DNA from: Gamarada debralockiae
Taxonomy: Eukaryota; Ascomycota; Leotiomycetes; Helotiales; Hyphodiscaceae
Assembly (NCBI GenBank): GCA_002803225.1
Contig: NXFV01001384.1
Location: forward strand, 1-36,069
Direction of reading: 5' to 3'
Length of the DNA: 36,069 nucleotides
Positions 10,595-21,883 of the stretch are shown in pieces. Each line of letters opens with the position of its first letter. Position 1 is the first letter of the stretch. The notes below the pieces were generated by a model. The model did no database searches, had not been told where the DNA came from, and was given only the letters and a program-made list of their open reading frames with translations. Both the position numbers and the translations under genes were made by a program.

Positions 10595-11452
10595 ATGGCA
10601 GCTACCACTGAAATGACAATATGGCATCCAGCAGATATCTTCTCCAATAGCCCGGTCGGCTATAAAGGATTCGCTCTTATCGTCCTCAACCAACCTCTCG
10701 AAGACCAAGTTGCATTTTACTCCCAGGTCTGGAAGAATGCTGTCTACCACGTTGGAGCCGATGGTGGTGCCAACTGTGTTCATGATTTGAATGCCTCAAA
10801 TCTAAAAGACAAGAACATCCTGAATCTGGATACCGTCATCGGAGATCTCGACTCTCTTCGACCGGATGTCCGACAATACTGGTACCTACAAGGCAGCGAG
10901 ATCATTTATGATCCGGATCAATACTCCACAGACTTGACCAAAGCGGTCAAATACGTCAAGTCTTTTGATATACCTTCTAAGGGCGAGTTAACTCCATCAA
11001 AGGACAAGATGAGGGCAGCCAAGCTGCAGAAGATCAAGGATGGCCCAGAAATCAAGAACATTGTATGCATTGGAGGTCTGGGTGGACGAGTTGATCAAGG
11101 AATATCCACACTCCATCATCTGTATATCTTCCAGAAGGAGTCAGATTACGCATCAGGCAAGATGTTCCTCCTGTCAAGCGAAGCCATAACCTTTGTCTTG
11201 AAGTCTGGAAAACACAGGATCAAAGTGCGAGAAAGATTTCTTGGCATGGGATTGGGAAAGCACATTGGCATTATGCCTCTGAAGGAGCCTTCGATCATAA
11301 CGACGGCGGGGCTGGAGTGGGATGTGAAGGCTTGGCCGACGGAATTTGGAGGTCAAATGAGCACGAGCAATCATGTGAAGGAGGATTGGGTGACGGTTGA
11401 GACGACAAAGGATGTGCTGTTCACGATTGACTTGGATTTCTCTCCGACCTGA
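10595..11452 (+). CDS. THI80: Thiamine pyrophosphokinase
   Basis: A single-exon gene of 285 residues, the usual length for a fungal enzyme. It transfers pyrophosphate from ATP to thiamine to make thiamine diphosphate, the cofactor of pyruvate dehydrogenase, transketolase and related enzymes. Motifs seen are GADGGAN (54-60), VIGDLDS (81-87), QYSTDLTKA (109-117) and the nucleotide-binding IGGLGGRVDQ (159-168). The C-terminal half carries the thiamine-binding beta-sandwich, including GIMPL and a TTAGLEWD-like stretch. ATG at 10595 is the first in frame and directly follows the promoter region. No TPP riboswitch-like intron was seen upstream. The gene is intact. Confidence 0.95.
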   Translation: MAATTEMTIWHPADIFSNSPVGYKGFALIVLNQPLEDQVAFYSQVWKNAVYHVGADGGANCVHDLNASNLKDKNILNLDTVIGDLDSLRPDVRQYWYLQGSEIIYDPDQYSTDLTKAVKYVKSFDIPSKGELTPSKDKMRAAKLQKIKDGPEIKNIVCIGGLGGRVDQGISTLHHLYIFQKESDYASGKMFLLSSEAITFVLKSGKHRIKVRERFLGMGLGKHIGIMPLKEPSIITTAGLEWDVKAWPTEFGGQMSTSNHVKEDWVTVETTKDVLFTIDLDFSPT

Positions 11453-12033
11453 GAGAAAGAGAGCATCTGAACCCTCGCTTTCATGGTCGTTTGATACGTT
11501 CGGGACGATGGAGTTGGTACTTGAGCCAGTGGCGGAGGAGTTGCGTGGAGAGTGAGGTAAGGAACCGGCCCGAAATTTCTGGGTGACGGGAAGTCCAGAC
11601 TACTCATAGAAAGCTTCAAATAGGTCGAGCGATTCTTCCTAGGGTCAAAGTTGCGAGCATCTTATATCTCTGAATCCAAGCAGACACCATCGGATGTGAG
11701 GCTTTTCTGCGGTCTTAAGAAATGTATAATGCGCCGCCAAAGACTTCTTCAAGCGTTTTACACCTATGGCTCTTTCATTGAACTGCTCTGAAGATTAGTA
11801 ACGAGAAATTTCGCGTTGGATTATCAAGCAGATTGTGAATTTTAGGCGTTGGAACCGTGATCCTTTGCCGAACATACGCCCGGAACTGCAGCCTAGGATT
11901 TTACCTTCCTCAACCTCTGCTCCTCTTCACCTCCCAACACCGACGCTTAAAAATTATCAGCCACCATCATCAGAAACATGCTCAAGCCGACAACCAATAG
12001 CATCCAACTATATATGTACGAGAGATTCTAGCC
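11453..12033. other. Intergenic, nothing recognised
   Basis: This contains the 3' region of the kinase gene and the promoter of the F-box-like gene. No repeat, RNA gene or conserved frame was seen. Confidence 0.5.
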
Positions 12034-13354
12034 ATGGCTTTCTTCACACGGCTCCAGAAACCCCAGGGAAGAAAGAGTAACGAGGTTTCATCATCCCCAA
12101 CATTAAAGCAACCCACCTTCAACGTTATTGGATTATCTCATCTCAGCAAGATGTTTCCTAAGAGGTTCATCCAAACCCCTCAGAATGGTTCCAAAGCATC
12201 ATCGGCGGACGAGAGCTCTCCCAAGACCGCGCCTCAACGCGGGCCCGCAACCAATAATAATCCAAGGTCGTTAAGGGTGTTATCCGCGGGCGTACACAGA
12301 TGCGATGAAATTACCACCAATATCACGAGCAATATTTCATATTATAAGCTTCCATATTTCGTTGACAGACCTCCCGCACCCAACAATAGACAAGGTCCCT
12401 TTGACAAACTTGCTCCTGAAACGATTCAAGCGATTGCTGAACTCCTTCCACCAATATCAAAAGCTTGTCTCGCTCTCTGCTCCAGTGCATTGAATCGAGT
12501 AATTGGGACGCAGTCCTGGGCGATTATTCGTTCGCGACGCGAGGACCACCTGATACTCTGCGAGTTGCTGGGGAGAGACCTTCCCGAACAGGTATTCTGC
12601 CATCTTTGCCTGACCATCCATCGACCGAGTAAGCTTGATGGGCGTTGCGAGAAGGACGTATTTCATGAAGGCCAATTGCATTTCCGCTTTCTGGATTTCC
12701 AATTAGCAATGCAACGCCATCGCCTTGGTCTTCCCATGAATTCGTTCTTGGATGAACTGTCTATAATCTCGACAGAAGCTCGGGCAGGATACATGTATCA
12801 ATGCACGACGGAAGCACGAATAGTCTCTGCGAGTCTCCTGATCCGCTCACAGCAGTGGTTCATGCTTCCTCCGGGTCAGAGTGTGGACTTCCCTCGAGAC
12901 CAAATTCGAAGAGTGTGTTCTCACCTTTTCCACGATCCAAGCCGACGACCTGAATTCCCTGATCGTCTGGGAGCACTTCTCAGATGTCGAATCCAATACG
13001 ATCGGAATTCATACAAATGTCATCTTATTGAATGCACTGGGATAAAAAAAATGCTGGGATTGCAACACTGAAATGCAAACTGATGTGAAGGAATTCCCGA
13101 ATCAAGGGACTGCAATTGTCATCACAGCATGGCGTGATTTTGGAGAAGGTCGTACGCCTACGGACTCAAAATGGCGACATCAGACAGCAGATTATGCCAT
13201 ATCACTGGAAGAAAAATGGAAGCTGGATTATGTCAACTTCGAAGCTGGTAGTATCAAATCTCGATTTGAGGATGGAAAGGAATATGTATTCGATTCACAT
13301 CTCACGGAAGAGAATAAGGCTGTATTGTTTGCGAGAACTTCCTATCCTGGCTAA
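12034..13354 (+). CDS. F-box-like protein, frame broken at an A8 homopolymer
   Basis: The first frame (345 codons) has a low-complexity N-terminus, then an F-box-like helix set at residues about 121-165 (FDKLAPETIQAIAELLPP... ACLALCSSALNRVIG), a CHLC motif near 189-192 and a long C-terminal region. It stops at 13069-13071. The next frame continues directly: reading one A fewer in the run 13044-13051 gives GIKKCWDCNTEMQ, and stays open to 13354, giving 439 residues. The continuation (ITAWRDFGEG... FEDGKEYVFDSHLTEENKA) matches how fungal F-box-like proteins of this kind end. Such proteins are presumed SCF substrate adaptors. The frameshift may be a recent mutation or a base-calling error. The target is unknown. 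Confidence 0.75.
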
Positions 13355-14037
13355 AGCCGTCATTCAATCACCTCACCGAAGATCCGTCAATAGTTCTGGC
13401 CAAAGTGACACCCGATCCCAGCTACAAGCGCCTCAAGCAGTCTTGTTTATGGGATACGATCAGGACTATCGGCAGTACCTTCTTCTGCTGGAGTTTACTC
13501 TGAGTAATATGGTTAGAAGTTGATGTCTGAAGTTTCAGCGTTGGGTAGGGTTTAAGAAATGACTGTCGAGAAGAGGTTCCGAGCCTCGGGGAAACCCTTG
13601 TGAAAATCTCAAGCTTTACAAACAGGGTTATGTAAGGCTGCAATTAATGCCGGAAAAGTATTTCAAGGTTTCTTAGAGAAATTATGACAGTTTGAGAGGT
13701 ACCAAAGATGGGAAGGTGGCTGTTGATGCCTGAAGTGATCGTTGAATTGAGCTCCTGACGCTTTGGTGCTGCCAAGCATGTCAGCTACTGCCCAACGAGA
13801 AGGAATACTAGTACTCTTAGGCCAAACAAGATCATCGTTCTAGCAAAATCATTCCAGAAGTTTTGCTTGCTTGTTCGTACGGAAATTTAATAGTTTGTTT
13901 CTGCGTAAAAGGAGAGCAATCAGGTGTGACCAAAGTGGAAAGCCGTTGGCTCCTTGCTTTCTTTCTGGTGTCTGTAAGAGGAATACCATTTGGCAGACAG
14001 AAAATAATGAATTTGTCCTAAGGACCGTGTCTTCTGT
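13355..14037. other. Convergent intergenic stretch, nothing recognised
   Basis: This is the 3' region shared by the convergent F-box-like gene (+) and the arylsulfotransferase-like gene (-). Only short frames with no recognisable content are present. Confidence 0.5.
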
Positions 14038-15817
14038 TTAAAGATCCACAGAATGGAAAAATTTCTGCCCCTCAAAGAACAACCAAGGTACAATACCATC
14101 ACCCTTCTGCTTTTGAATCTTCTTTTCACCAGTCTGAACTTTCCCTTTGAATTCCTGAATCAACACTTCAGGCTCAACAATCGAGGTATTAACCAACACC
14201 TCACCCTCAGCATCAAGAGCCTCAGCCTGTACACCTTTAACAAGCGCACGGTGAAGTTGAAGAACCGTCTCAAAGCTCTGACGTTCTGACTCGCCGAGGT
14301 ACGAGCGGCGCCCACTGTCAGTCATTTCGTAGAATCGCCAAGTCTTGGTTTCCGTGTCGCCATTCCAAGAGACGTAGATAATGGTCTGCTCACTCTCTGT
14401 ATCCTTAAGCGCGACAATGGCTGGAGCTTCGTTGGGGATGCCGGTCCAGTTGTACCTGAATCCGCGGTAGTTCTCGACAGCTTCCCCGAGAAGGCCAGAA
14501 TCCATGTAGAAGTGGAATATTGGCGTGCCGTCGGATTTGAATTCGGTGATGGCCCCCTCTGAACCCCAGTTTACGAGCACGTTTCCGTTGGGGAGGACTT
14601 GAGTTGACCCTTGCGATTTGGACAGGAGATTGTCGGGTGGGTGGAACGCTTGTACGATTTTAGCTTCCCAGGTGTTGGTGTCAACTTCTATGATTTTCCC
14701 TCGTGAGAATTTGTAAAAGTGGACTTCATGGCCGTGACCGTTTTCTGTGCCATGGGCCGAGTTATCGTAAAGGGAGATGATTTCCTTCGTGCCATCTGCA
14801 GAGCAGGAGAGGAATCGGGCGTGGTGCTGGAAGGCGAATTCAACCTCGGGGCCCATGGAGAAGTTGGATGATTTACCAGAGAGTTGCCAAAGAATTTCGC
14901 TTGTAGTTCCGTTGATTTTATAGACGGCGTTAGCGTCGCGAGCAGAGATCAGGTAGTTTCCGTTCGAGTCTTTATCAACGCTATTGATGTGAAAGTAGTC
15001 CCATGCATCGGAGGAGTTGTAGCCGCTGCCTGCTTGGCCGGGACCCAGAGGAAGGTACGCTTCTATAAGTTATAAGCGACAGTGTACTTGAAACCAAAAA
15101 AAGACAGACCGGATGGGTCTACGTGATCCAAACTGCTCCATTCGAATAAAACTTTGCCAGTCTCTATGTCAATTTCTGAAACTGTTAGCCTTTGTCCGGT
15201 TGGTATAATGACCGTTTTTCAATACCTTGAAATCTGGCATCAACAATCCATTGTTGTTCAGCAGAACCTCCGTATGGTGTAAGATCGTATGGCACAGGGT
15301 GGTAAATCTGGATCAAGGCAGTCTCCTCGTTGACAATGTGGAATTCGTGCTTGTCAGTGAGGCGGTGATTACCAGCTCGAAGTTCCTTGATTGTTTCGTA
15401 GTTGTTGTCCAAGAAAGTAGTGTGACCATGACCATGGCCATAAGCTGCATTGTGGCTACCTTCGAAGCTAAAAAGTATGTCCTTGCCCTTGTACCGGCCG
15501 GCTTGGAAATTGGTTGCCCAAATAGAAAAGTAAGTGAAGCCTGACCACACAAGATCACCCGTATCAGTAAAAATATATGGTGCTGCCTGAAGTGGACCAT
15601 GATGAGTCCCTTCCGGATATCCAGAGAATGGTGCCACGAAGATGTAGCCAGATTCAACGTCCTTGGTGGGTGGGATGGTGATATTGAGTCTCGGTGGTGC
15701 AAGATCAGGACGGGATTTATATTGCCAGTCAGCATTGACAAGCGGAATCGAGGAGAGTCCCAAAGTAAGAGCCATAAGGCTTGCTACTCGACTTGGCTGC
15801 ATGGTTATGGAACACAT
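14038..15817 (-). CDS. Secreted arylsulfotransferase-family protein
   Basis: Three exons: 15817-15226, 15181-15110 and 15062-14038, with 44- and 47-bp introns, giving 562 residues. The N-terminus has a signal peptide (SLMALTLGLSSIPLVNA). The second ATG at 15802 would place it nearer the start and is the likelier initiator, giving 557 residues. Family features include FVAPFSG, YKGKDILFSFEG, the histidine-rich AYGHGHGHT, DKHEFHIVNEETALI, DAWDYFHINSVDKDSNGNYL (a typical beta-propeller blade of this family), GQAGSG, and QHHARFL. The family (ASST-like, Arylsulfotran_2) moves sulfuryl groups between phenolic compounds in bacteria; fungal members are secreted and mostly uncharacterised. It has several N-glycosylation sequons such as NYSS/NGTT-type sites. 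It is divergent from the MFS transporter at 16653. Confidence 0.85.
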
Positions 15818-16652
15818 CTGAGAGACCGAAATAAATGCATCAGTAGCTGATGCTCACGTGTGCAATGGGATTTGCGGACCTTGAAGAGATTCAGACACAC
15901 CACACTTGATTGGAGAGCTTCAAGTCAGAAGACAAAGAATTTATTTCAAGGATTGTGATGTACGAGTATAATAGACTAAAGAACGAGAATTCGAAAATTC
16001 GAAAATTCCGAAGGTTGGAACGGTGTTTGAGTAAACAAATTTTGAGCAAGACCACTGGCCCGTTTTATATCACATTCTCCAGGCTAGACACTCCTTGCCG
16101 AGAATATCACCTTAATCGTACCAATTTCATCTTGACGGCTACCTGAAGTTTGTTACGATCGGAGTCGTTGGTTGTGGGTCATTGGAATTGGCGCGATTTC
16201 GCGCTACTGGACTTCCTCTCCGCCTCGCCGATCTCAACCTCTCACGTCTCAACCTCTGCGAGTCTACATCGACAACACAGCACTACGGACATGCGCTCCG
16301 TCTCTTCATATCTGCAACTCATCCGGGTTGGCAGGCGTATGCGACGCGAGAAACGATGGAAAGATGAGCTCGGCACGGGATTGGGCTGGCCCCCACGGCC
16401 AACGCGTAGGCCGGTTTTGCAGCGGACTCAAGCTCAAGACCGTATGGGAATATGGCATAGGGGCTCTGAGTAGCTTGAACGCCGACGAAGTGTTTGGAGT
16501 CAAGTCCACCTAATGCTAGCCAAATGGTGTGTGGAGCTAGGTAAGAATTTTGGCGATCTTGAAGTAGGAGAGTGTCTCTGGTTTCTCAGCCAGTTTCTTT
16601 CAGCATCATATTCAGTCTTTTACTTGCGTACCTATCGATACTTTACACAGTA
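15818..16652. promoter_or_regulatory. Divergent 835-bp promoter region (arylsulfotransferase-like / MFS)
   Basis: The two flanking genes are transcribed away from each other, so both promoters lie here. A CACGTG-like TCACGTGTG occurs at about 15856. A short direct repeat (GAAAATTC, three times) lies near 15990-16010. Several overlapping frames at 16150-16513 have no recognisable content and no splice partner and are not called as genes. Confidence 0.4.
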
Positions 16653-18448
16653 ATGGCTTCTCCTCAAGAAACATCTTCTCTCCTAGGCAGCAGCACAGAT
16701 ACTACGCCCACAACATTAAAATGGTCGCCTTCGCCAGGATTCATTTGGATTGAAATCGGTAGGCATCACGCAATAATTTGTTGATCACCACTGACCCTAC
16801 GTAGCAATCTTTTCCAACGTTTTCCTGTCAGGCTTCGACGGAACGATCACCGCGTCCACATATGCCGTAATTGGATCCGAGTTCAACGCTGCCAACACGA
16901 TCTCATGGCTCACGACCTCATACCTCATAACCTCGACTACTTTCCAACCACTATACGGAAGATTCTCGGATATATTGGGTCGACGCCTGTGCTTTTTCAC
17001 CGCAACAATATCATTCCTGATTGGATGTTTGGGTTGTGGATTAGCACCGGATGTGGTTTCGCTGAACTTCATGCGTGGCTTGACTGGTCTCGGTGGGGGA
17101 GGCCTCATGACAATGGCGACAATTATAAACTCAGACATGATACCCTTTAAGGAGCGAGGAATGTACCAAGCATGCCAGAACCTCCTCCACGGCTTCGGGT
17201 CAATCTGCGGCGCCAGTCTTGGGGGGCTGATCGCCGATTCCATTGGATGGCGATGGTGTTTCCTGTGCCAAGTACCTGTTTCGGTCTTTGCATTTATTGT
17301 CGGCTATTTGGTCATTAAAGACACGAATTCACCAAAAATCTTAGCTGAAGATCCGGAAGGTCCTCTTGAGTCTAGTTGGTCAACGTGGAAACGGATAGAT
17401 CTCAGCGGAGCCGGCTTGCTCGTCTTGGGATTATCCGCTCAACTGGCTGCGTTGAGCATGGGAGGGAACAATTTTGCCTGGTCAGACATTCGAGTTGTAG
17501 CATCTCTGGTTGTGAGCGTGATACTTCTAGCAATGTTTGTTATTCTTGAAATACATACGGAGGCCATTCCAGTGATGCCAATGAGCATGCTCCAAGGAAA
17601 TCTCGCAATCTCGAACTTGGTCAGCAACGTATGCGTTGGAATGGCAGCATATGCAGTACGTCGCTATCATTGTTCCATCTTCTTTTACTGATTGAAAACA
17701 TAGTTTCTCTTTCTACTTCCATTGTTTTTTCAAGTTGTCCTTCTAGATACTCCATCCGAAGCTGGCCTGCGCCTAGTAATTCCATCTTTGGCGACGCCAG
17801 TTGGAGGCGTTATCGCTGGTCTAATAATGTCTCGCTACGGCCGACTCAGTGAGCTGGTCAGGACCGGTTGCTTCCTCATGATGCTGGGTAATGCTTTAGT
17901 AGCGTCATTGAAATATCAGGACGCTAAATGGAAGTACCTGGTTTATTTGTTCCCTGCAAATCTTGGACAGGGGATAGCATACCCAAGTATATTATTTACA
18001 TTTCTAGCTGCATGGGACCACAGTGGTACGTATCGTCCACATTCTTGAAATTCTTTTCTAAATTTTCTTCAGAGCAAGCCGTATCTACATCGATGGTCTA
18101 TCTATTTCGGTCCCTGGGCACTGTCTGGGGTGTTGCTGCTTCGTCGACTATTATTCAGAACGTTCTTACCACCCAACTACCACTAGCATTGGCTGGGGTT
18201 CCAGAAAGGGAAAAGGTGATATTTTGTATTGAACGATTTCTTTTAATTGATCTAACATCTGCTAGATTGTGGACGAGATCCGCCATTCTGTTACAGTGTT
18301 GAAAGACCTACCGCCAGAGATCCAATCTGTGGCTAGACAGGTATACTTCGAAGCATTGAGGTACGCCTTCATCTCTAGTACGGCGATAACCGTAGTTGCA
18401 CTTATATCGGCTTTCTTCGCTCGTGGCCGAAGCCTGAATAGGGACTAA
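16653..18448 (+). CDS. MFS transporter, Vba/Fnx1-like (DHA2 type)
   Basis: Five exons: 16653-16758, 16805-17655, 17704-18025, 18073-18215 and 18266-18448, with 46-50 bp GT..AG introns, giving 534 residues. After a short Ser/Thr-rich N-terminus come LSGFDGTITASTYAVIGSEF (helix 1 with the D-x-T-I motif), SWLTTSYLITSTTFQPLYG, motif A GRFSDILGRR, RGLTGLGGGGLMTMATII, GSICGASLGGLIADSIGWRW (motif C-like) and a C-terminal half with GLIMSRYGR and PANLGQGIAYPSILF. About 14 TM helices fit the DHA2 group. Homologues such as yeast Vba1-3 and fission yeast Fnx1 move basic amino acids across the vacuolar membrane, while other members export drugs. Substrate cannot be fixed here. Downstream lies a dead second transporter and a Zn2Cys6 regulator. 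Confidence 0.88.
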
Positions 18449-19207
18449 TGGCAAGTTGATGCACCTCACCCGAGTGACCTGCATGGCTATCTTCAAATGC
18501 CAGGTACAACACTTCTCATCAAATTTTGGGTGCTGGGATTAAGAGAAAATAGATATCTACGGATAGAGTCTAGATCGGGAGAGTTATTCTCCCAAAAAAT
18601 AGATAAAATCTTGTCTACTCATTACGTGTGAAAGCTTTGGTACTTCAGCGTTGACTCAAACCCAACATTTCTGCCAACTTCCCTCAATTTATTACGGGAG
18701 ATGATCCCTACGGCGATACATTCGTCCGGTTCAATGGCCTCCAAGAATACTAGCATAGCTTCTGTAGCAGGGGTGTCTCTCGAGCCCCAAAGCCCAGGGA
18801 TGTTTATCAGTCTGCAAGCTAGCCACGACCCATAATTACGGACTTTGGCTCCGAGAAAAGATAGGAGAGCAAGTCCGTGATCTTGGCCCTCTAGCTCCAT
18901 TTCTGCTTGGTGGGATTAGCGTTACGGGTTGCTTGGCAAGTCCAACAACCTGGGGGCTCCTGCGTCTCCTACTGTTGCAAATAAGATGCGAAGATGATGA
19001 TGCTTGCTCTCCACCAAAGCCTCTTGCTGTATTCTTATCACAAAGATAGCACGCCATAGCTAGGCTAGCGCCAGACGAGACTGCTGCTTCTAGCAGAACC
19101 CCGACAGGCGCAGCAGCCCTTCTATAAAGGCACTGATCTCAAAGGAGTTACGTTCTACAATATCGCCTCATCAAATCTCGAATATTACTTCACAACTTGC
19201 TCGTTCC
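18449..19207. other. Intergenic with one unassigned minus-strand ORF
   Basis: Minus-strand 18900-18622 (92 codons) reads LALLSFLGAKVRNYGSWLA, EAMLVFLEAIEPDECIAVG and LREVGRNVGFES. It looks like conserved protein sequence (the end resembles an acyltransferase-type 'GR.VGFE' segment), but no complete gene could be assembled around it. It is probably a decayed gene fragment. Nothing else was recognised. Confidence 0.3.
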
Positions 19208-21360
19208 ATGTTGTCAGCAGACACAAACACAACAGAGAAATCCGCAGATATCTTGAAATCAACCTCGATAACTCAATATCTTTCGCAAACGGCAGTGGTG
19301 CATCACCAGAGATTGATGAATACCATGGCAAAATCGATGAGGCGTATCTGGGTTCAAACCAGCAATATGTGTTCTCGACTCCGCCTCTCTGCGATCACTG
19401 GATGAGTGTATACGAGAAGGCAAATTACGAAGGTCGCAAGCGATTCGATCCGCAGCTTCAGTGGCCACCAAGTGAGGGAAAGGGCCTATTACGGAAAGAC
19501 TTTCCCGCTCCCATCAATATATAGTTGTTTGCTCACAAATTCATACAGCTTGACCTTCAAATTATGGGTCTATATCATGTTTTCGAGTCTTGACTTGATG
19601 AGAAGGAACATTAATCGTGCGGTTTCGGACAAATTGGCACATGTCGTCATTCCGAACTGAATGAATCTTAACTATTACACCACAGCTGCCTAAGCTTGGG
19701 ATGAACACGAATGGCTTCAACAATGATAGCCCACTTCAGAGAGTCTCATCTCCGAAATAGTTAACTAACCACTTCTGTAGGTCAAACCATTTATTTCTTC
19801 GCCTCCCTGCCGCAGAACTCCCCGGTGGCCTGGTTCGAAAAAGATTGGGCCAGATGCAATGACATCAATCGCCATCACGATGTGGGGGATAATCAGTGCT
19901 TGCCGGTGTCTGATTACTAACCGAACTGGATATTATCTCACCCGAGATCTTTTAGGCCTCTCCCAGGGTAGCTTCATCCCTGAGATGGTTCTTTACTTGT
20001 CATATTTCTACAAGTCAAATGAGCTTCCGATCCGACTTCCAGTATTTTGGACCGCCATACCGCTGATGCAGATACTGATACTGGGCTCACTCCTGGCTGC
20101 GGGCTTTCTGGAGATGCGAGAGCTTCATGACTGGTCTGGATTGCAATGGCTGTTCCTCATTGAAGGCCTTATGAGTGTTGTCGTTGGACTTTTGACTTTC
20201 TTCGTCATGCCAGCTAGTATTACAGAGACGGCAAATATTCTTGGAGGGAGAACTTCGTAGCTAAACAGCAAGCATGGCTGGTTACTCAGCATGAAGAAGC
20301 CATTCTGATCAATCGTATTTTGCGGGATGACCCGACCAAAGGTGGTATGAATAACAAACAGCATGTCAACTTTCGGGGACTCTGAATGGCACTTAAGGAC
20401 TTTGATCCCTGGCTAATTTATGTCTCTAGCCCTTAAATTTTGGGATACATTGTCTTCGAAGAAAACATGCCCGCGATTCCTGGTTTCATTCTCTTTTTTC
20501 TCAATGTCAGTATATCAGAAATTCACCTTCGATAGATACATCTTACTGAATGGTATGGATTTTGCTAGTTGTTTGCTGAGCGAGAAATTTAATGAACGGC
20601 TTCTTTTCAGCGCATGGAGCAACATATGGATGTTTCCGTTCTTTGCCGCGTCGTGGCTATTTCACCAAGCGCTAGTCCTTGGGTCCGCTACATACTTCTC
20701 ACAGGCGTAAACGGGATACCTTACTGTAAGTAGCTTACTCTAAAAGTTTGACTAGAACAACTCACTGATTTCTCAGCCCATGCCATTCTCGTTGGAATAA
20801 TTTCACTAAACGCAAACAGTGTCGGGACTCGAGCTGTCAGTACCGCACTGTCAGTTGAGCTGTATTTTGGGGGTGAAATTTAGTGGCATTTCTAGACCTA
20901 TCTGATATCTAAGGAGCTGAAATACAAGGAGGGGCAGAGCTCTCTTATATCACAAAAGAGGGGTAAATACAGGCTATACCTGATTAGGCAATTCCAACCA
21001 ACACGCACTTTGTAACATGTGCTACCAATTTGGACCTATCACAGCAGCCAATATTCATCAGAACAATGATAAACCTTACTGGAGGATCTTACAGTTTTCA
21101 GGTCACACCGAATCATAAGATGCTAATTGAAATAACAGATTACCATGGCAACAAGATACTCCTCGATATCGTTTGCGCCCACCTTGCCCTCTTCGTTCTC
21201 GCCAAGATTTACTATGTCAAACGCAATCAGATGAAAGACAAGGCGTGGACTAATATGAGTGAAGACCAAAAAGATCGAGTATTTGCCAACGACGAAGGAC
21301 ACTGGGTTGCGAAGACTGAACGTTCGATTTGCCCACTAGATGAGAGATTTCTAACACTAC
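19208..21360 (+). pseudogene. Pseudogene of a Dal5-type MFS permease (anion:cation symporter family)
   Basis: Fragments in several frames follow the Dal5/allantoate-pantothenate-nicotinate permease family: YEGRKRFDPQLQWPPSE (about 19430), LWVYIMFSSLDLMRRNINRAVSD (about 19565-19635), KLGMNTNGFNN (about 19695), AELPGGLV (about 19813), SIAITMWGIISACRCLITN, LSQGSFIPEMVLYLSYFYKS and FLIEGLMSVVVGLLTFFVMP (19859-20220), RILRDDPTKGGMNNKQHV (about 20310-20370), a stop at 20383-20385 where TGG is expected, PWVRYILLTGVNG (about 20675) and HAILVGIISLNANSVGTRAV across a still-normal intron (about 20720-20840), ending with ALFVLAKIYYVKRNQMKDKAW (about 21185-21250). At least four frameshifts, lost splice donors near 19495 and 19630, and in-frame stops rule out function. 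Confidence 0.85.
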
Positions 21361-21883
21361 CACAGATTGTGTATAGTAAGATTTTGCATGAAGGCAACTA
21401 TGTCAGTTTGCTGGAACTCCACGAAATAGGAGTATGGTCGTGCCAATTATTTCCATATATTTGACCATCTACAACGCACTTTGAACCAGCTGGCAGACAT
21501 TCTCTTGTACTTAGAGCGTAGAATCAGATCATTTGCTTCACCGGAAAGTCTCTCGATTATCTTGAAACAAAGTTGGTCTGCTTGGAGACGGTTCTAACGT
21601 TCTATCAGTGAATGGGTGGTCAGGTATGCTAGCGGGGTTGTCGTGCGTGCGGAGTTGAAGTCCGTTAGTGCGTTGAGCGGCCCTGTCAGGGCCGTGGAAA
21701 GGTGGGGGCACTGGGGCGAGAGACGATTGCGTGCTATTCCTGCATGATGACAGTGAGAACTAGCAACAGGTTAAACAATTTTTCGAATAACCTTTTGATT
21801 CTTTTTCCTGTACGTTCTGTTCCATCTCAGTCCTTGCTTGATATCTGTAGACTCCATCGCGGAGGGTCTCACACCTAGACGCC
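21361..21883. other. Intergenic; promoter side of the Zn2Cys6 gene
   Basis: No recognisable coding content is present. A GC-richer patch at about 21625-21725 stands out from the AT-rich surroundings but shows no RNA or repeat structure I can name. Confidence 0.4.

Noticed and set aside
14053..14289. Plus-strand ORFs opposite the arylsulfotransferase-like gene (also 15227-15544, 15599-15850)
   Set aside because: They are antisense shadows of a well-supported spliced gene and have no motifs of their own.
16150..16513. Three overlapping plus-strand ORFs in the ASST/MFS intergenic region
   Set aside because: They overlap each other in different frames, no domain is seen, and no good splice partners exist.
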